DNA from: Ditylenchus dipsaci
Taxonomy: Eukaryota; Nematoda; Chromadorea; Rhabditida; Anguinidae
Length of the DNA: 64,000 bases
Direction: 5' to 3'
NCBI GenBank assembly: GCA_004194705.1
Contig: SADC01000405.1
Span: forward strand, 47,741-111,740
In this document: one piece after another, positions 34,300-46,124 of the stretch
Numbering within the stretch: the first letter of the stretch is position 1
Layout of the letters: every line of letters begins with the position of its first letter
Notes under the pieces: model-generated
Databases searched by the model: none
What the model was told of the DNA's origin: nothing
What the model saw: the letters and a program-made list of their open reading frames with translations, nothing else
Translations under genes and position numbers: made by a program

Positions 34300-34440
34300 G
34301 AAGCAGTAAAGGTCACGCCAGACCTTTGCACGGGCCGGCTCGGCCCGGGCCGTTATTTTATGAGCCCGGCGGGCCCAACTTTTAAAATTGCTCTCGGATC
34401 AGGCTGCGCTCAAAAAATCGACGGGCCGGAAAATTATGAA
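34300..34440. repeat. Half-element rich in CGGGCC words
   Basis: gggccggctcggcccgggcc (about 34331) and nearby cggcgggccc words form a short GC-rich palindromic cluster. A related cluster (gccagcccgg, gggccgggtcg, gtgccgggcc) sits in opposite orientation at 36418-36510, so 34310-36510 may be one element with the Tigger-like copies nested inside. Confidence 0.45.
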
Positions 34441-34970
34441 TCTTAAATATACCTTATCGAATCCAGCCTTTTTTAAATTTTTTTTTCAATTTTTTCAAGT
34501 TTTATACCGAAATGAAGCCCTGGATCTTTTTCACCTTTTTTGAAGTTTTATACCAAAATGCAGCTCTGGATCTTAGCTCTCTAACCAGCTATCAACTGGC
34601 TTAATGAATGTTTCAAAAGTTTGCAAAAATAGTCTTTATATTAAGCAATTATAAAAAATTGTGTTCATACGATGACCTTTTTCGGCATTTTTTTAAATCT
34701 AATCAAATTTGTTAATGGCATGTTAGGTAGCTAAAGATCCAGGGCTTCATTGCAGTAAATTGAAATAAATAAATAAAGATGAAAAGTATCAGAAAGAAAA
34801 AAATTCGCGACTTCACTTGGTAAATCAGTAATTTGAAGGATGAAATCCGATACAGCCATTTGTCAGTTGGTAAAAAGGTCAAGAAAGCTTACGTGCGAAA
34901 TTTGATTTTCTCTGTTCGTGTTAGAAACTCATTGACAAAAAGAAATATCGGGTTCGAGTAGTGTTAAATA

Positions 34971-35201
34971 CCGTATTCACTCTAATAGTAGCACTTCTCT
35001 AATAGTAATCCCCCAACAACCACACCCCCCCCCCCTCCCTAGGAGGGAGGTTGAAAAATAGTAGACCCCTGAAAATGGGCCTATTTAGGCCGATTTTCGC
35101 CCCCCCCCTCTAATTGTAGCCCTCCTCTAATAGTAGAACCCCTCCCAAATAGGGTAGTTGAAAATTAGTAGCCCCGGGGCTACTATTAGAGTAAATACGG
35201 T
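34971..35201. repeat. Tigger-like MITE A of an abutting pair
   Basis: Ends ccgtattcactctaatagta and tactattagagtaaatacgg, with TA on both sides. Inner repeats of tctaatagtagccc-type words. Confidence 0.8.
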
Positions 35202-35203
35202 AC

Positions 35204-36070
35204 AGTCAAAACTCTATATAACGGCCCCCTGGGACCAGTTTGGTTGGATTTAACTAAAACATAAGGAGTTAGACCTCTATATAACGTCCCTCTATATAAC
35301 GGTCCGCAAGGCCGGTCCCTAGCAATGAAAGGACCCTCTATATAACGGCCCCTAGCCCGAACACGACCTTTTCCAGTTGCCATTTTGCAAGAAAAGGAGA
35401 AGAAACAGCACACTCACTTTACGTGCTTCTTGAAGCATGGACTGAGTAGGAATTGCACGACGAAATTCAAGGTGACCCTGCTATGGACGATAACTTGAAC
35501 GTAGACAATGGAGTTGTGAAAGGTTTGCACTCATTCTTTTGGTTCATTCTTGTGGGCCTTGGGGGACACATTTGCCATTGTTCATTGCCATTGTTGTACA
35601 TGGGGTCTTTACTCTCGCTGAGATTGCGGAAAACGTCACGGCGAACAATGGCGACCAGCTTATCGGTGTCGATGAAGCGGAGAAAGTCGAAATTGAGGAG
35701 CGATCTTGGATGTTCAGCGGGCCTTTCGAATTGTCTAACAGTATGTGGAAAGAATTCTGGCAATCCGGCCATGCTTCGCTTCAGTGATGGTCTCAATGAA
35801 TTTCTGGATGAGGAGCGCTGTTTGAATGTAGCTGTTATTGCTGGTGTTTATATAAATGGTTGTTTCTGAGTATGCCAATTAAATAATGAGTTCGTTTGGC
35901 AAAACCTCTATACAAGGGCCCCCTTTACAAACGCTAGTAACATACCCTCTATATAACGGCCCTTCTATATAAAGGCCTTCTCTATATAACGGCCCTTCTA
36001 TATAACGGCCCTCTCTATATAACGGACCCAAGGCCGGTCCCTAGGGGGCCGTTGTATAGAGGTTTGACTG
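35204..36070 (+). mobile_element. Tigger/pogo-like element B with an internal coding fragment
   Basis: Ends cagtcaaaactctatataac and gttgtatagaggtttgactg, flanked by TA. The left TA (35202-35203) is also the right TA of MITE A, so the two elements touch. Subterminal tandem words ctctatataacggcccc repeat on both sides. Inside, 35453-35869 reads in alternating frames with acidic and Val/Ala-rich stretches (LAEIAENVTANNGDQLIG, VDEAEKVEIEERSWMF), probably the acidic C-terminal region of a pogo-type transposase. No DDE core is present. Confidence 0.7.
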
Positions 36071-36139
36071 TAATAAAGTTGCCCATACTTTTTTCGCTCG
36101 ATTTTTCGTATATGTGGTTATTTGGAATATCTGGGCAGC

Positions 36140-36318
36140 AATTTCAAAACACACCCTCACTCAAGTTCAAGACACCCCCCCCCCCCCTCAGTCAAATCAG
36201 CTTAAAAGACCAAGGCATTTTCTTTGTATTTTTTTAATAAAAAAAATTTGCCTTGGTCCCACAAGCTGATTTGACTGAGGGGGGTGTTATAAACTTGAGT
36301 GAGGGGTGTGTTTTAAAT
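36140..36318. repeat. Short foldback with CACACCCTCACTCAAGTT ends
   Basis: aaacacaccctcactcaagt (36145) answers acttgagtgaggggtgtgtt (about 36293), and ctcagtcaaatcagctt answers aagctgatttgactgag. The loop holds gaccaaggcatttt and aatttgccttggtccc. Confidence 0.7.
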
Positions 36319-36580
36319 TTAGCCATATTTGGAAATGTATATTTGGAAATGGATTTAAATGGAAATGGATATTTAATATTTGGAAATGGGCTTACAGTTG
36401 ACTAGACTGAATGGACGGGCCAGCCCGGAAAAAAATTAAGCTCCGGGCTGTGCCGGGCCAAAAAATATTGGGGCCGGGTCGTGAAAAAGTGGGCCCGTTC
36501 ACAGGCCTGGGTCACGCTCGATCATTGGAGTGTTATAATACCTTTTATTACTTTACTTTTTAGTTAAAGTATTTTGTCTA

Positions 36581-36978
36581 ATGACTCAACTGTCTGATCC
36601 TACTTCTTTTCTTTCCAAGATTCCTGACCAGTGTGGGTACTTGGTTTTGCAGGATGGTGCTATTCTCAAGGTAATTAAAATTTTTATTACAGTTTGTTAA
36701 AACCTCTTTGAAAATATTAGTCAGACGGTGACTTAGCCAACGCTGAAAGACTAGCTGGAGTGGTCCGAAAAATTGAGCAGATAAGCGCCGGAGACAGTCT
36801 GGTTGCCGGTGAAAAGTTTGATGAGATCATAGTCTCCTATCCTACTTTCTACTACAAGATCACTTCTGCCAACCAGCTGATCTATGTGGTAAAGAGAAGA
36901 AACAGTGCATCAAGTGAAGGTTTGAGTCCAAAATCTACTCCCCACCAACACAACAGCACCCGTGCTTTGAATTCATAA
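36581..36978 (+). CDS. LAMTOR4: Ragulator complex subunit LAMTOR4
   Basis: Two exons, 36581-36670 and 36721-36978, joined in phase 0 across a 50-base intron (donor gtaatt, acceptor tattag). The protein of 115 residues begins MTQLSDPTSFLSKIPDQCGY and has the roadblock-fold landmarks of LAMTOR4: IPDQxGYLVLxxGAxL near residue 15, then S-D-G-D-L-A-N-A-E, and IYVVKRRN near residue 92. The human protein has 99 residues; here a Ser/His/Asn-rich tail (SPKSTPHQHNSTRALNS) extends it. LAMTOR4 is one of five Ragulator subunits on the lysosome surface that anchor Rag GTPases for amino-acid signalling to mTORC1. It is the only multi-exon conserved gene here without a frame break. It faces the multi-pass protein gene tail-to-tail, 730 bases away. 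The ATG is the first in frame after a run of stops. Confidence 0.93.
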
Positions 36979-37707
36979 TCAAATTTGTGGTCAAATTCTC
37001 TTGTTTTGTAGCCTTTTATTATGCAGTGAACTAAAAAGAGTACGATATAAAACCAAATTTATATACACAGCTAAGTAATGATGACTATTAGTGCTACAAT
37101 GACTGGCTAGGCCTGGATGGGTGAGTGAAGTATTGGTGGTGATGCAGGCATTATGGTCTGAGTAGGTAGGCCCATGAGGTATGTGAGTACATAGATAAGA
37201 TGGCTGAGTTACGCATTTGTTGGAGTGTCCGCTCCTTAACACTAGAAAGTCGAAACGTGATGTTTGTTCGTAAACGAAAATGATCTATATTAAATTCTGC
37301 ATCATTTGCAACAAACATCACGTTTCGACTTTCTAGTGTTAACTGCAAACAAAAATAATTCGAAAATGTTATTCGCAAAATTAGGGTGGTCCAGCGCGAA
37401 TTCAAATTTCGAAAATCGTTGTGCTTATTAAGTTCCATGGTTCTTTAGAAAAATTATTTTTTTAAGTCCAGTAAAAAGGCATGCTATTTCACTGATAATT
37501 TTGAAAGTTTGAAGATTATTTTTGTCGTGGGGACCAAGCAATTTTTGAATTTTTTTAAGACGACAATTTCCAAATTATCTAGTCCGAGCACATAAAAACG
37601 CTATTCATAAGTAATAAATTGGTAAGACTGAAAACTTTGTACATGAAATACGTTGCATGAATTAGATCCCGCACCAGGCGGTTCCTTTTTGGTCTGAAAC
37701 GTTTGGT

Positions 37708-40700
37708 TTAAGCAGTTTTTGTGGTCTTTCTAACAGTGAAACTAGTCTGCTGGTTTGGACCATTTGCTTCATCAAAAGCAATGTCAGCCATTTCCTCATG
37801 ATGCACTCGGACGTAGATGCTGACCAGCAGGGCTATGTAAAAACCAGAGACTAGGAATGGGCCTAGATGAGCAGCGTTGTAGACTCCCAGGATGAAATGG
37901 CCGTAGCAGTGCAGCAGGAACACCAGGGATTGGGTCTAAATGAAATGCTATAAATTTCGAAGTATTTTCGATAATTCACAGTGTGTCCTAATAAATTGTA
38001 ACACTTTTGAAGGGGGGGGGGTAACATTCAGGGGGTGTTGATAAATGGCGTTGTCAACATAATGAAAAACCCATTGACGGGTTGCAAAAAAATTTTTCAT
38101 ATAAAATCATTTATGATATTTTACGATGAATTCCACTAAATAATGTTGTATAATTTAGTGAAGCCCATCATAAAAACATTCAAGTCTTATAGATAATATA
38201 TTTTGCAACCCGTCGATAAGTTTTTCGTTATGTTGACAAAACCATTTCTTCTAACCTTACATTACCTTTTCATCTGTATGATACCTCAAATGAAAGCTCA
38301 GGATCTCAGATACATTTTCCTACATAAAACATGTAACTTGTAGAAAAAATCAGAAAATATCACTTAAACTAGTCAACTAAAAACCCTCAAAAACCATCAA
38401 TTTTTGGAAATTTAGCCTATTCAAGCCTGCACATAAGCTCCATTGACCATCAATTTTTGGAAATTTAGCCTATTCAAGCCTGCACATAAGCTCCATTGAG
38501 TGTAAAATCCTGCGCTAATCATCTTGTTGAATAGACAAGAGCCTGAGGATCATTTTCACACTGAATTTGTGAATAAAAGGAAATGAAAAAAAGCGAGAGC
38601 ACCCAGTGGTAGTCAAACCTGTGAACCAGAGCGATGCGGATATAAAGTATTTTTATTTTCTGGCCCCAAAAATTCGTAAGGATTCCGATTGTTTTGGTAA
38701 ACTGCAGAAATTTTGTTGATAATTAAAATTACCGTATTCTATCTAATAGACGGTTCCCCCTCAATTTTCAACTTACTTTTTGAAGACTTATCTTAGGCTT
38801 AGGTATTTTAATGAGTGTGTAAATTAATCAACCGGCTGAATACAAGCTATCAACTGGCTGAATACGCCTCACTCCCTCACTCTTTAGTTAGTGAAATCAG
38901 CTACGAAATGAGAGACAACTTGCCTGAGATCAGTCTCCAAAAAGCGGGTCAAAACACAATGCCAGAAACAAGTTTTTCTAATTAAAGGGCCATGGCCACG
39001 CGTTCTGGATTATCCCCCGCCAATTCAATAATTTTAGCCTAATCATTGAACTTCGGTTAAAATCGAAAATACTCGTCAGAATCATTAAATCTCCCGTCAA
39101 ATTTTTAAAACTTTTTTTTCTCGGTTTTAACTTCTCAATTTATTTATTTTTTTTTGCACCAGCATGTCGCCCTGAATCTCTAGTTTCTGATAAGCTATCA
39201 ACTGGCTGAATAAATTATGAAAAATTAGGAGAAAATAGTTTTTTTAAACTACGGCTCTAGTGGACTATCCGCTGCCATTTTTGCCTTTATCTCATTAAAA
39301 CAACATTAAAAAACAACAGGGGGACCACGGCAAAATATGAAAAAAATCAACAGGGGGAACGAAGGAAAAAATGGCACTGAATAGTCGACTAGAACCAAAA
39401 TTGAAAAATTAGGAGAAAAATAGTGTTTTTTTTTCGACTTTTTTTTTGTCGACTCTCGATTTAAGGACACCCCCAAAAGTTCGTTCCCCAGCTGGGTCCG
39501 ACACTTTTTTTAGCTCGATTTTCGAAGCTTTTTTAAAATTATGTTTTGACAGTCTGGTCGCAAGGATGTCGATTTTACCGATCGTTTTTCAAAATCCAAA
39601 ACTTTTACTTCTAAAAAAGCAAACCCTCGATTTAAGGACAGGGATTTTAGAAAAAGCCTGTCCTTAAATCGAGGTTTTGGCGCTACTGTAATATACCCTC
39701 CCCCCCCCCAAAAAGCGCTACTGTAATATACCCCCCCCCCCCAAATCGACCTACTGTCATATACCCCCCCCCAAAACCAACTTTTTTAGGGATGGCCAAA
39801 AACCATTTATACACAATAATTTCGCCATAAAAGGACCAGAAAAGCAATTTAAATGGGATTGCGGGCTGTATTGGGAGGGGAAGGGAATAATACAGGGGCC
39901 ACTTCTCGAGATGGTTGGGATCCTTAGAGTACTAATTCTCTAAGCGTCTAAGAGTACTTTCAAACCCAGGAACTTGTGGTGCAGCCATAGGTATGAGTAC
40001 TTTTCATGGACCAAGCAGATCAGCGGGGTGGAATCCGCGGGTTTACACCTTGCCTAGCACTTTTTGAGTGCAAGGCTGAATTTTTGGATGCTGGGCCTCT
40101 GGCCCGGCCTTATAAAACTAGGGGAAATGCTCTTCGGCGAAAAAATAAAGATGTTGAACGTAGTTTTGAATACTGGGGCTACCGCATAAATAACTCTGGT
40201 ATGCATGTTTTTTCATGCATCCAGAGTCGCTTTCGAGTGATTTGTGTCTAAGGTATCTGGGTGTGCGCATCTCAACTCCAAGCCCCAAGCCCCCTGCGCC
40301 CCCGAAGGGGGCGCAGGGGGCTTGAGAGTTAGAGATGCGCGCACGCACTTACCTTAGACATGATTCCGAGAAGTACACTTGATCATAAAATGCATATAGA
40401 GTCTATTTTTGCCACGGCCCGAGTTGAAAAACATGGTAAAGCAGCTAAAAAAAAGTGGCCCCTGTATTATTCCCTTCCCCTCCCAATACAGCCCATAATC
40501 CCTTTTAAACTGCTTTTCTGGTCCCTTTATGGCGAAGTTATTGCATAAAAATGGTTTTTAGACACTCCAAAAAAGTCGATTTTTGGGGGGGGGGTATATG
40601 ACAGTAGGTCCGATTTTTTGGGGGGGGGGCTATATTACAGTAGCTTTTGGGGGGGGGGGGTATATGACAGTAGAGTCGAGGTTTTGCTTTTTAAAAGAAA

Positions 40701-43700
40701 AAGTTTCTGGATTTTGAAAAAGGATCGGCAAAATCGGCATCCTTGCGATATTTACGACCAGACTGTCAAAACAGAATTTTAAAAAAGCTTCGAAAATCGA
40801 GCTAAAAAAAGTGTCGGACCCAGCTGGGGAACGAACTTTTGGGGGTGTCCTTAAATCGAGAGTCGACTGTACACATATTTTTCAAAATAGATTGTTCTCC
40901 CCTTTTCTATATTGTATTCAGCTAGTTGATAGCTCATTAGAAACTAGAGGTTCAGGACTACATGCTGGTGCAAAAATAGAAAAATTAACGCTACTAGAAT
41001 ATGCAATCACCACCCCCCCCCCCCCAAATCATGATTTTTTGGGTGTGTCCAAAAACCATTTTTAAGTAGTAATTTCGGCTCTACACATATTCTGCAACTA
41101 CCAGTTCTTCAACCGGTCAATTCTTCAACCCCCTGTTCTTCGACCGGCTTATTTTTCAACTGGCTTATTCTTCAACTGGACTATTAGAGGACTATTGCCT
41201 GACTATTATATGGCTAGTTAAGCAACCGGTTGAAGAATAGACCGGTTATAAATAAACAGGTTAAAGAATAACCCAGTTGGAGAATTGTCCGGTTGAAAAA
41301 CTGGGGGTTGAAGAATATGTGTAGAGCCGTAATTTCGGTATAAAAAGGCTAGAAATGCAACTTAAAGAGGGACAAAGGGCTGTATAGAGAGGAGAAGGGA
41401 CAAAATAGGGGCCACTTTGGAGCCTTTCAAGGGGCCACTCACTTATATTTCAGTAGGTTCGATTTGGCCCTATTTTACTTGACGGTAGTTTTTTTGCCTT
41501 GGTCCCCCTATTGGCCCCCATTCGTCTAAAGCATTTGTTTAAGTTCTCAGTCGAAAAACATTCCACAATTTCCTAATAGAAAATCATGAAAAAATCAATA
41601 GGGGGGACCAAGGCAAAAAAACTACCGTCAAGTAAAATAGGGCCGCAGGGCCTATAATTGGGTAAATATGGTATTTTTGATAAACAGGATTTTCTGAGCA
41701 ACTTCGCTTTTGACCGCCGAGAACATGTACGAAAAAAAGAACCAAAGAGGCAAAACAAACACATAAAAATTTTGATTATTTTGCGATTAGTATCAAAAAT
41801 AATTAGTTTCATCTACCATTAATATACATAACCTACCAAAATTCGCTGCATTATGTAGCTTTTCTGGTGCTTTACAGTAAAATGGGAAGCTACAAACGAT
41901 ATTAAAGCAGGCACCAAAGCATGGCAAGCAAATTGCCGAGAAAATAACATATGCATGTCATTGATTGGGTATTCTCGCCGGATCTAAATTTATATATATA
42001 ATTCTTACTGTACACTAATCCACTTACAGACGCCTTCAAAATGGGTTCCGGGTATGCGAAATTAAAGAAAGCATAGGTTAGCATAGCTGCAGCGTCTACC
42101 CACAATACTACCTGAGCATCTCTACTGGTTCGCCCCTCCACCCATCGTTGGGTGCGCTTGCACATTATGTCTATTTCGTCAGCCACAGTGTACTTTTGGT
42201 GGATGAGGCGGTAGACCTCGACAGCAAACCAGGCTCCATCTACTAGCAGAGCACAGCTCAGAAACTGAAAAATGGCGAATTTTGATTGGAGGATTGCATC
42301 TTTTGAGTCTGGATACAAATTTTAAAAAATATTCAAAAAATCATATCATCGCAATAAAAAAATCTTGTTTAACGGTTCAAGTAAAAATCAGCTTAGTTTA
42401 CAGACTTTTGAACTCTATTCGACCCGGCTGTAGGCTTTTCGAAGTTTCTAAAGTGTAAATTCCAGTCAGAATCTCATGATTCATTCAAAGTCTTTTTTGG
42501 CTAAAGTAGTTTTATAATTTCACGTAAATCGAAATACCTGGACTCAGAGTTTTATATATCTATTGCCGAAATTGGAACCATAGAGCTTATCGATTTGGAC
42601 GAAAATAACGAAAAAATGGCACACAGGCGGGCGGAATCGCACACGAGAGATTTGAAAAAAAAATTAGTTTGAAGGTAAATTAACAACAAACTTCAAGTTC
42701 AAAACTGTGCTGTAGCGACGTAAAAATCAAAAAGTTAAAAAAATTGAAATTTTTTTTAAAGTAGCATTAAAAATTTGAATATTTACCAAAAAAAAAACAG
42801 AACGCCAATGAGTGGTTGACAGAATATAAGGTTTTGACACGCCGTGAGGGGGGACTAAGTAGCGTTGCTGAAAGTCCCGCGAAAGTCTACGTGAACGACC
42901 ATTTTTAGGCCGCTTTCTTGGTGGGTAGACGTTTAGTACTTTTTTCATTCCCGGCTGACATACGACGCCCTACCCTGGACCTAAGGCTTCGCCTAAGTTT
43001 AAAAAAATTAAAATTACATTAAATAGCAAAAAATAGATAAAATTCAATGCAAACAGAGTGTGTTGAAAAGTACTAAACGCCCCTACGCCGATTTCTTAGT
43101 ATTTATACGAACTAAATTTGTAAGTTTGGTCGGCAAAAATTGAAAGGATGTCGACTATCTGGGTGGTTTCTGAAAAAGCTATAATATTGAAAAAAACGAT
43201 AAAAACCGTCATAAAACAACCACTTGATAAAACAAACTCAATTTGGTAAGAGTGGTGGTGTTTTATCGAAAGCCGCCTATACCACGAACAAGGATTAAAT
43301 TTTTTTTTAAACTAAAGTCGGAATCTTTGTGATTCGGACGAGACTTAAAAATCAGGATCGGCAAGAGCTACTTAAAATTGGCCTAAAAATCGGCGAAAGC
43401 AGTGGGGGTCTGAACTTGTAAATGTGGTATCATATCGGGAGGCCACTGTTTTTGATATACAAACAAAACTTACATTTGGAGAGATGAGCAACCCTCGAGC
43501 CTTGGTCTCATAGACCTGATAGGCGCCCAGAAGCTGTGTGATCAACATAAAAGCAGCTGCAATTGCTTTGGCAAAGTTGATAGCTGGCTCAGTTCTCATG
43601 GTATCATGGCGACACCAAAATTGAACAGGGCAAAACCTAGCTGCAACATTTTTTTTTGAAAAATAAATTGAAAAGCTTGGGTGTTTGCGAAACTTACATG

Positions 43701-44551
43701 AAAGGCGCCAAGAAATCGTTGAAGGAAAAAGTGGACTGAGTCGAAAGTGCCAATCACCTAAATCTGTAATTGTAGTTTCTCATTTCAAGTTAGGGCTTTC
43801 ATCGGATCAAATTGAAAACACACCCTGGATAAAATAAATATTAAAAATTCAATGTGAAACCACCCAGAATAAAGGCTTTTACAAATTTGCCGGGAAAATT
43901 AACGGATTTTCCGGGAAACTTCCCATACAGCCTTTCTCATCTATCTGTACTTTTCACCTGGTTCATATGTCTGATGATCACTTGTTCAAAGTATTTCTTT
44001 CATTTCGAAGCTGAAGTTTAACTTTGGAATTGAAATTTTGAAGAATACTGGCCAGAACATTTTTTTTCCTTTTTGGATGAAAAAAGTAAAAAAAACAGTA
44101 AAAACAAGCAAAAAAGTTTGGTCTGGTATTCATTGTTGATATTCTAAAAAGCGTAAGTCTCTAACACAAAGTGACTCATAAATTTATAGGATGTTTTTGG
44201 AAAAAATCTCAATTAGGATGTTTCACATCTAATTTTGCACAAGTTTGACTTACACTACTACATCCACGAATTGTGCACCGAAAATGGGTGAAATATTACA
44301 TTTCAAAGAAAAATCGGAAATTGTAGCCGAGACGTAAATCAATCAAAATTTTTTTTTGATTATTCAAAACTCACAGCTGGAGAATAGATCAGGAAAGGAG
44401 CTAGTAGACTAACAACACCAGCAACAGTGTGAAACAAGAATCCACTCAAGCGTTGGAAACGAAATGGCACTGCTGAGGCTAGAAGAAGACCGCATAGAAG
44501 CACGTGTGGGATCTGGGAGGCTACCGGCAGAAACCATAGTATTCGCCACAT
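37708..44551 (-). CDS. Five-exon multi-pass membrane protein of unknown family
   Basis: Exons: 44375-44551 (ATG), 43698-43757, 43474-43640, 42028-42264 and 37708-37935 (TAA); every junction is phase 0 with standard GT-AG sites. About 289 residues. Hydrophobic segments lie at about 6-30, 35-58, 75-95 (LGFALFNFGVAMI), 100-118 (AIAAAFMLITQLLGAYQVYE), 137-155 (FLSCALLVDGAWFAVEVY), 186-205 and two more in the last exon (LVFLLHCYGHFILGVYNAAH; FLVSGFYIALLVSIYV), so six to eight membrane spans are likely. A hydrophilic loop holds DIMCKRTQRWVEGRTSRD. The tail is polar with a basic end (TVRKTTKTA). No family motif was recognised. Exon 3 changes frame at the GG doublet 43600-43601 and needs one added base. 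The fourth intron (4.1 kb) is packed with transposons, the others are 0.06-1.2 kb. Exon phases and continuous hydrophobicity argue for a real host gene. Confidence 0.7.
38230..38650. repeat. SINE-like repeat with tRNA-like tail, copy 3, plus 52-base tandem duplication
   Basis: It shares atacctcaaatgaaagctca and the tail cccagtggtagtcaaacctg with copies at 24420 and 29680. Inside, the unit containing atttagcctattcaagcctg and cacataagctccattga is duplicated exactly (about 38397-38500). Confidence 0.55.
39448..40869. repeat. 1.4-kb nested palindrome in the membrane-protein intron
   Basis: The outer arms gtcgactctcgatttaagga and tccttaaatcgagagtcgac, with TA at 40870, are of the Tigger-like class. 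Each arm carries ttccccagctgggtccgaca or its complement. Inside are poly-C arrays with the word cgctactgtaatata. A second foldback (39840-40520) has gggctgtattgggaggggaa arms. The innermost hairpin core (40286-40324) has an 18-base G/C stem. At least three insertion layers are visible. Confidence 0.75.
41085..41330. repeat. TIR element with TTCTTCAACCGGT array
   Basis: ggctctacacatattct (41090) and agaatatgtgtagagcc (41311) are inverted ends. Between them about ten copies of cttcaaccggt-like words run in one direction and then the other. Confidence 0.75.
41455..41660. repeat. Foldback with TTGGCCCTATTTTACTTGAC arms
   Basis: ttggccctattttacttgac (41465) answers gtcaagtaaaatagggccgc (41626). 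The inner words ttgccttggtccccctattg and caataggggggaccaaggca also pair. Confidence 0.75.
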
Positions 44552-44599
44552 AATGAGATTTTATGGTTGCCGGAAACTGAAAAAATTAGTATTTTAGAG

Positions 44600-44750
44600 C
44601 ACCGTATTTATTCTAATAGATGGGCATGACCGTCTATTTTTCAATCCCTTCGAGAGGGGGGGGGGTTGCCCGGCAGGATTCACTCTGTTAGACGGACAGT
44701 CTCTAATAGACGGGCACTCGTCTAATAGAGACTGCCCGACTATTTTTCGA
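44600..44750. repeat. Tigger-like MITE near the 5' end of the membrane-protein gene
   Basis: accgtatttattctaataga (44602) and ctctaatagacgggcactcg are typical words of the family. The right end is incomplete. It lies within 100 bases upstream of the proposed ATG at 44551. Confidence 0.5.
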
Positions 44751-45071
44751 CCTCAACAGTTTAGAAAAATTAGAAAAAATTGAAATAAATTTAAAAGAAA
44801 GAAAGTTTTCCTTAAGCTTCCCCCATACTTCACCGAAACAGTGATGTTTCGGCGGAACAAAATTTTGTTCCGGCGGAACAATCATGTTTCGGCCGATGTT
44901 CGGCGAAACAAAATTCTGTTTCGACAGAACATGTCTACCGGAACAGTTTTTTGTTCCGGCAGAACATACCAATCGGAACATCGATTAAATGTTCGTATTA
45001 TGGTCAGAATATGCTGAATTTTTATCCCTTTGAGTATCGAGGTACCCAACATCAATGATAGCATCAATTAA

Positions 45072-46026
45072 ATGTCCATTTTAAGCGTTTTCATGGATGA
45101 AGAGCAAGCAGCACTGTTTTGGTGGTGGATACAAAAACAAGCAGAGAATCAAGCTCGCAGCTATATCCGCCCGGCTCATATGATGGACGCAATTCGAGGA
45201 AAGTCCTTCGGAATCTTTTGGCGCTATTATGACTCCAATGACTTCAAAGATTTGAAGAGGTTCATCAGGTTAACCAGAGATGAATTCGACATTCTTCATA
45301 CTAAGGTTTGTTATAATATGTTGATTTAAGGTATTTGTTGAGAAGATTAATTTTAGCTTGAAGTGCGATTTGGATACCACGCTCCCACGCATCTCCGGCC
45401 TATAAGTGGTAAAGAACGCCTAGCAGTTTTTCTCCGGTAAGCTATAAAAATAGGTCATTCATTTAAAAAACGATACTTAAGTTTCTTGTCCTTCGGTCCT
45501 ACTTACTCGGTCCTACGTCCTCCAGCGGTGGCACATCTTTTTGGCATAGGAGATTCGACCGTCCAGGATCTTTGCCTCGAAGTCTCGACTGCTGTTATCG
45601 ATCTAATGCAAGCCGAATATCTTCCCATTCCAACTCGTGCAACATGGATAGCCAACTCAGAGAGGTTCTTGGATCGTCGACAGTTCCCTCATGCGATGGG
45701 TGCTATAGATGGAAAACACATAGGACTGGTGAAGCCGGATCGGTCAGGCGTTGAGTTTTACAATTATACGGTAATTAGCTTATTTATTATTTGGATAGAA
45801 GCTTAGTGTAGGGATTCTTGAAGCCAGGTATGAATTTAAGTTAGTTGAGTATGCCGTTGACGGATATTTTTTTCCAAGCCCTGATGTTGTTCGTCAATAT
45901 GCGATGGCAGCCGTGATTCTTCACAATTTTCTGCTGCCAACGATGGACGAAGAAACTGAGCTGATTCCATATCCGCAAGACCGTCGACTACTTAGTGATC
46001 AGAGAAACCTCGTGCAGGGCGTGTAG
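45072..46026 (+). pseudogene. Harbinger nuclease, DDE core internally deleted
   Basis: Exons 45072-45305, 45357-45436 and 45482-45770 join in frame. They encode an N-terminal region (GIFWRYYDSNDFKDLKRFIR), then the DDE_Tnp_4-type helix-turn-helix segment VAHLFGIGDSTVQDLCLEV and the first catalytic motif MGAIDGKHIGL. After FYNYT the sequence jumps, near 45830, to the C-terminal end KLVEYAVDGYFFPSPDVV followed by VILHNFLL and a TAG at 46024-46026. The stretch with the second aspartate and the glutamate is missing, so the enzyme could not cut DNA. Harbinger nucleases act together with the adjacent Myb-like protein. The exon junctions are clean, so the loss is an internal deletion rather than gradual decay. 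Confidence 0.8.
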
Positions 46027-46124
46027 GCAGAGATATTAGGAACAAATTTGTTGATGTGATTATTAGGGGCGAATAAATTTTTTGATAAATGTGATATGGT
46101 TGTCGAATTGAGCTATTAAACTTC

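Noticed and set aside
35467..35796. Minus-strand ORF opposite the coding fragment of the element at 35204
   Set aside because: It is the shadow of the plus-strand coding fragment; the plus strand has the acidic transposase-like composition.
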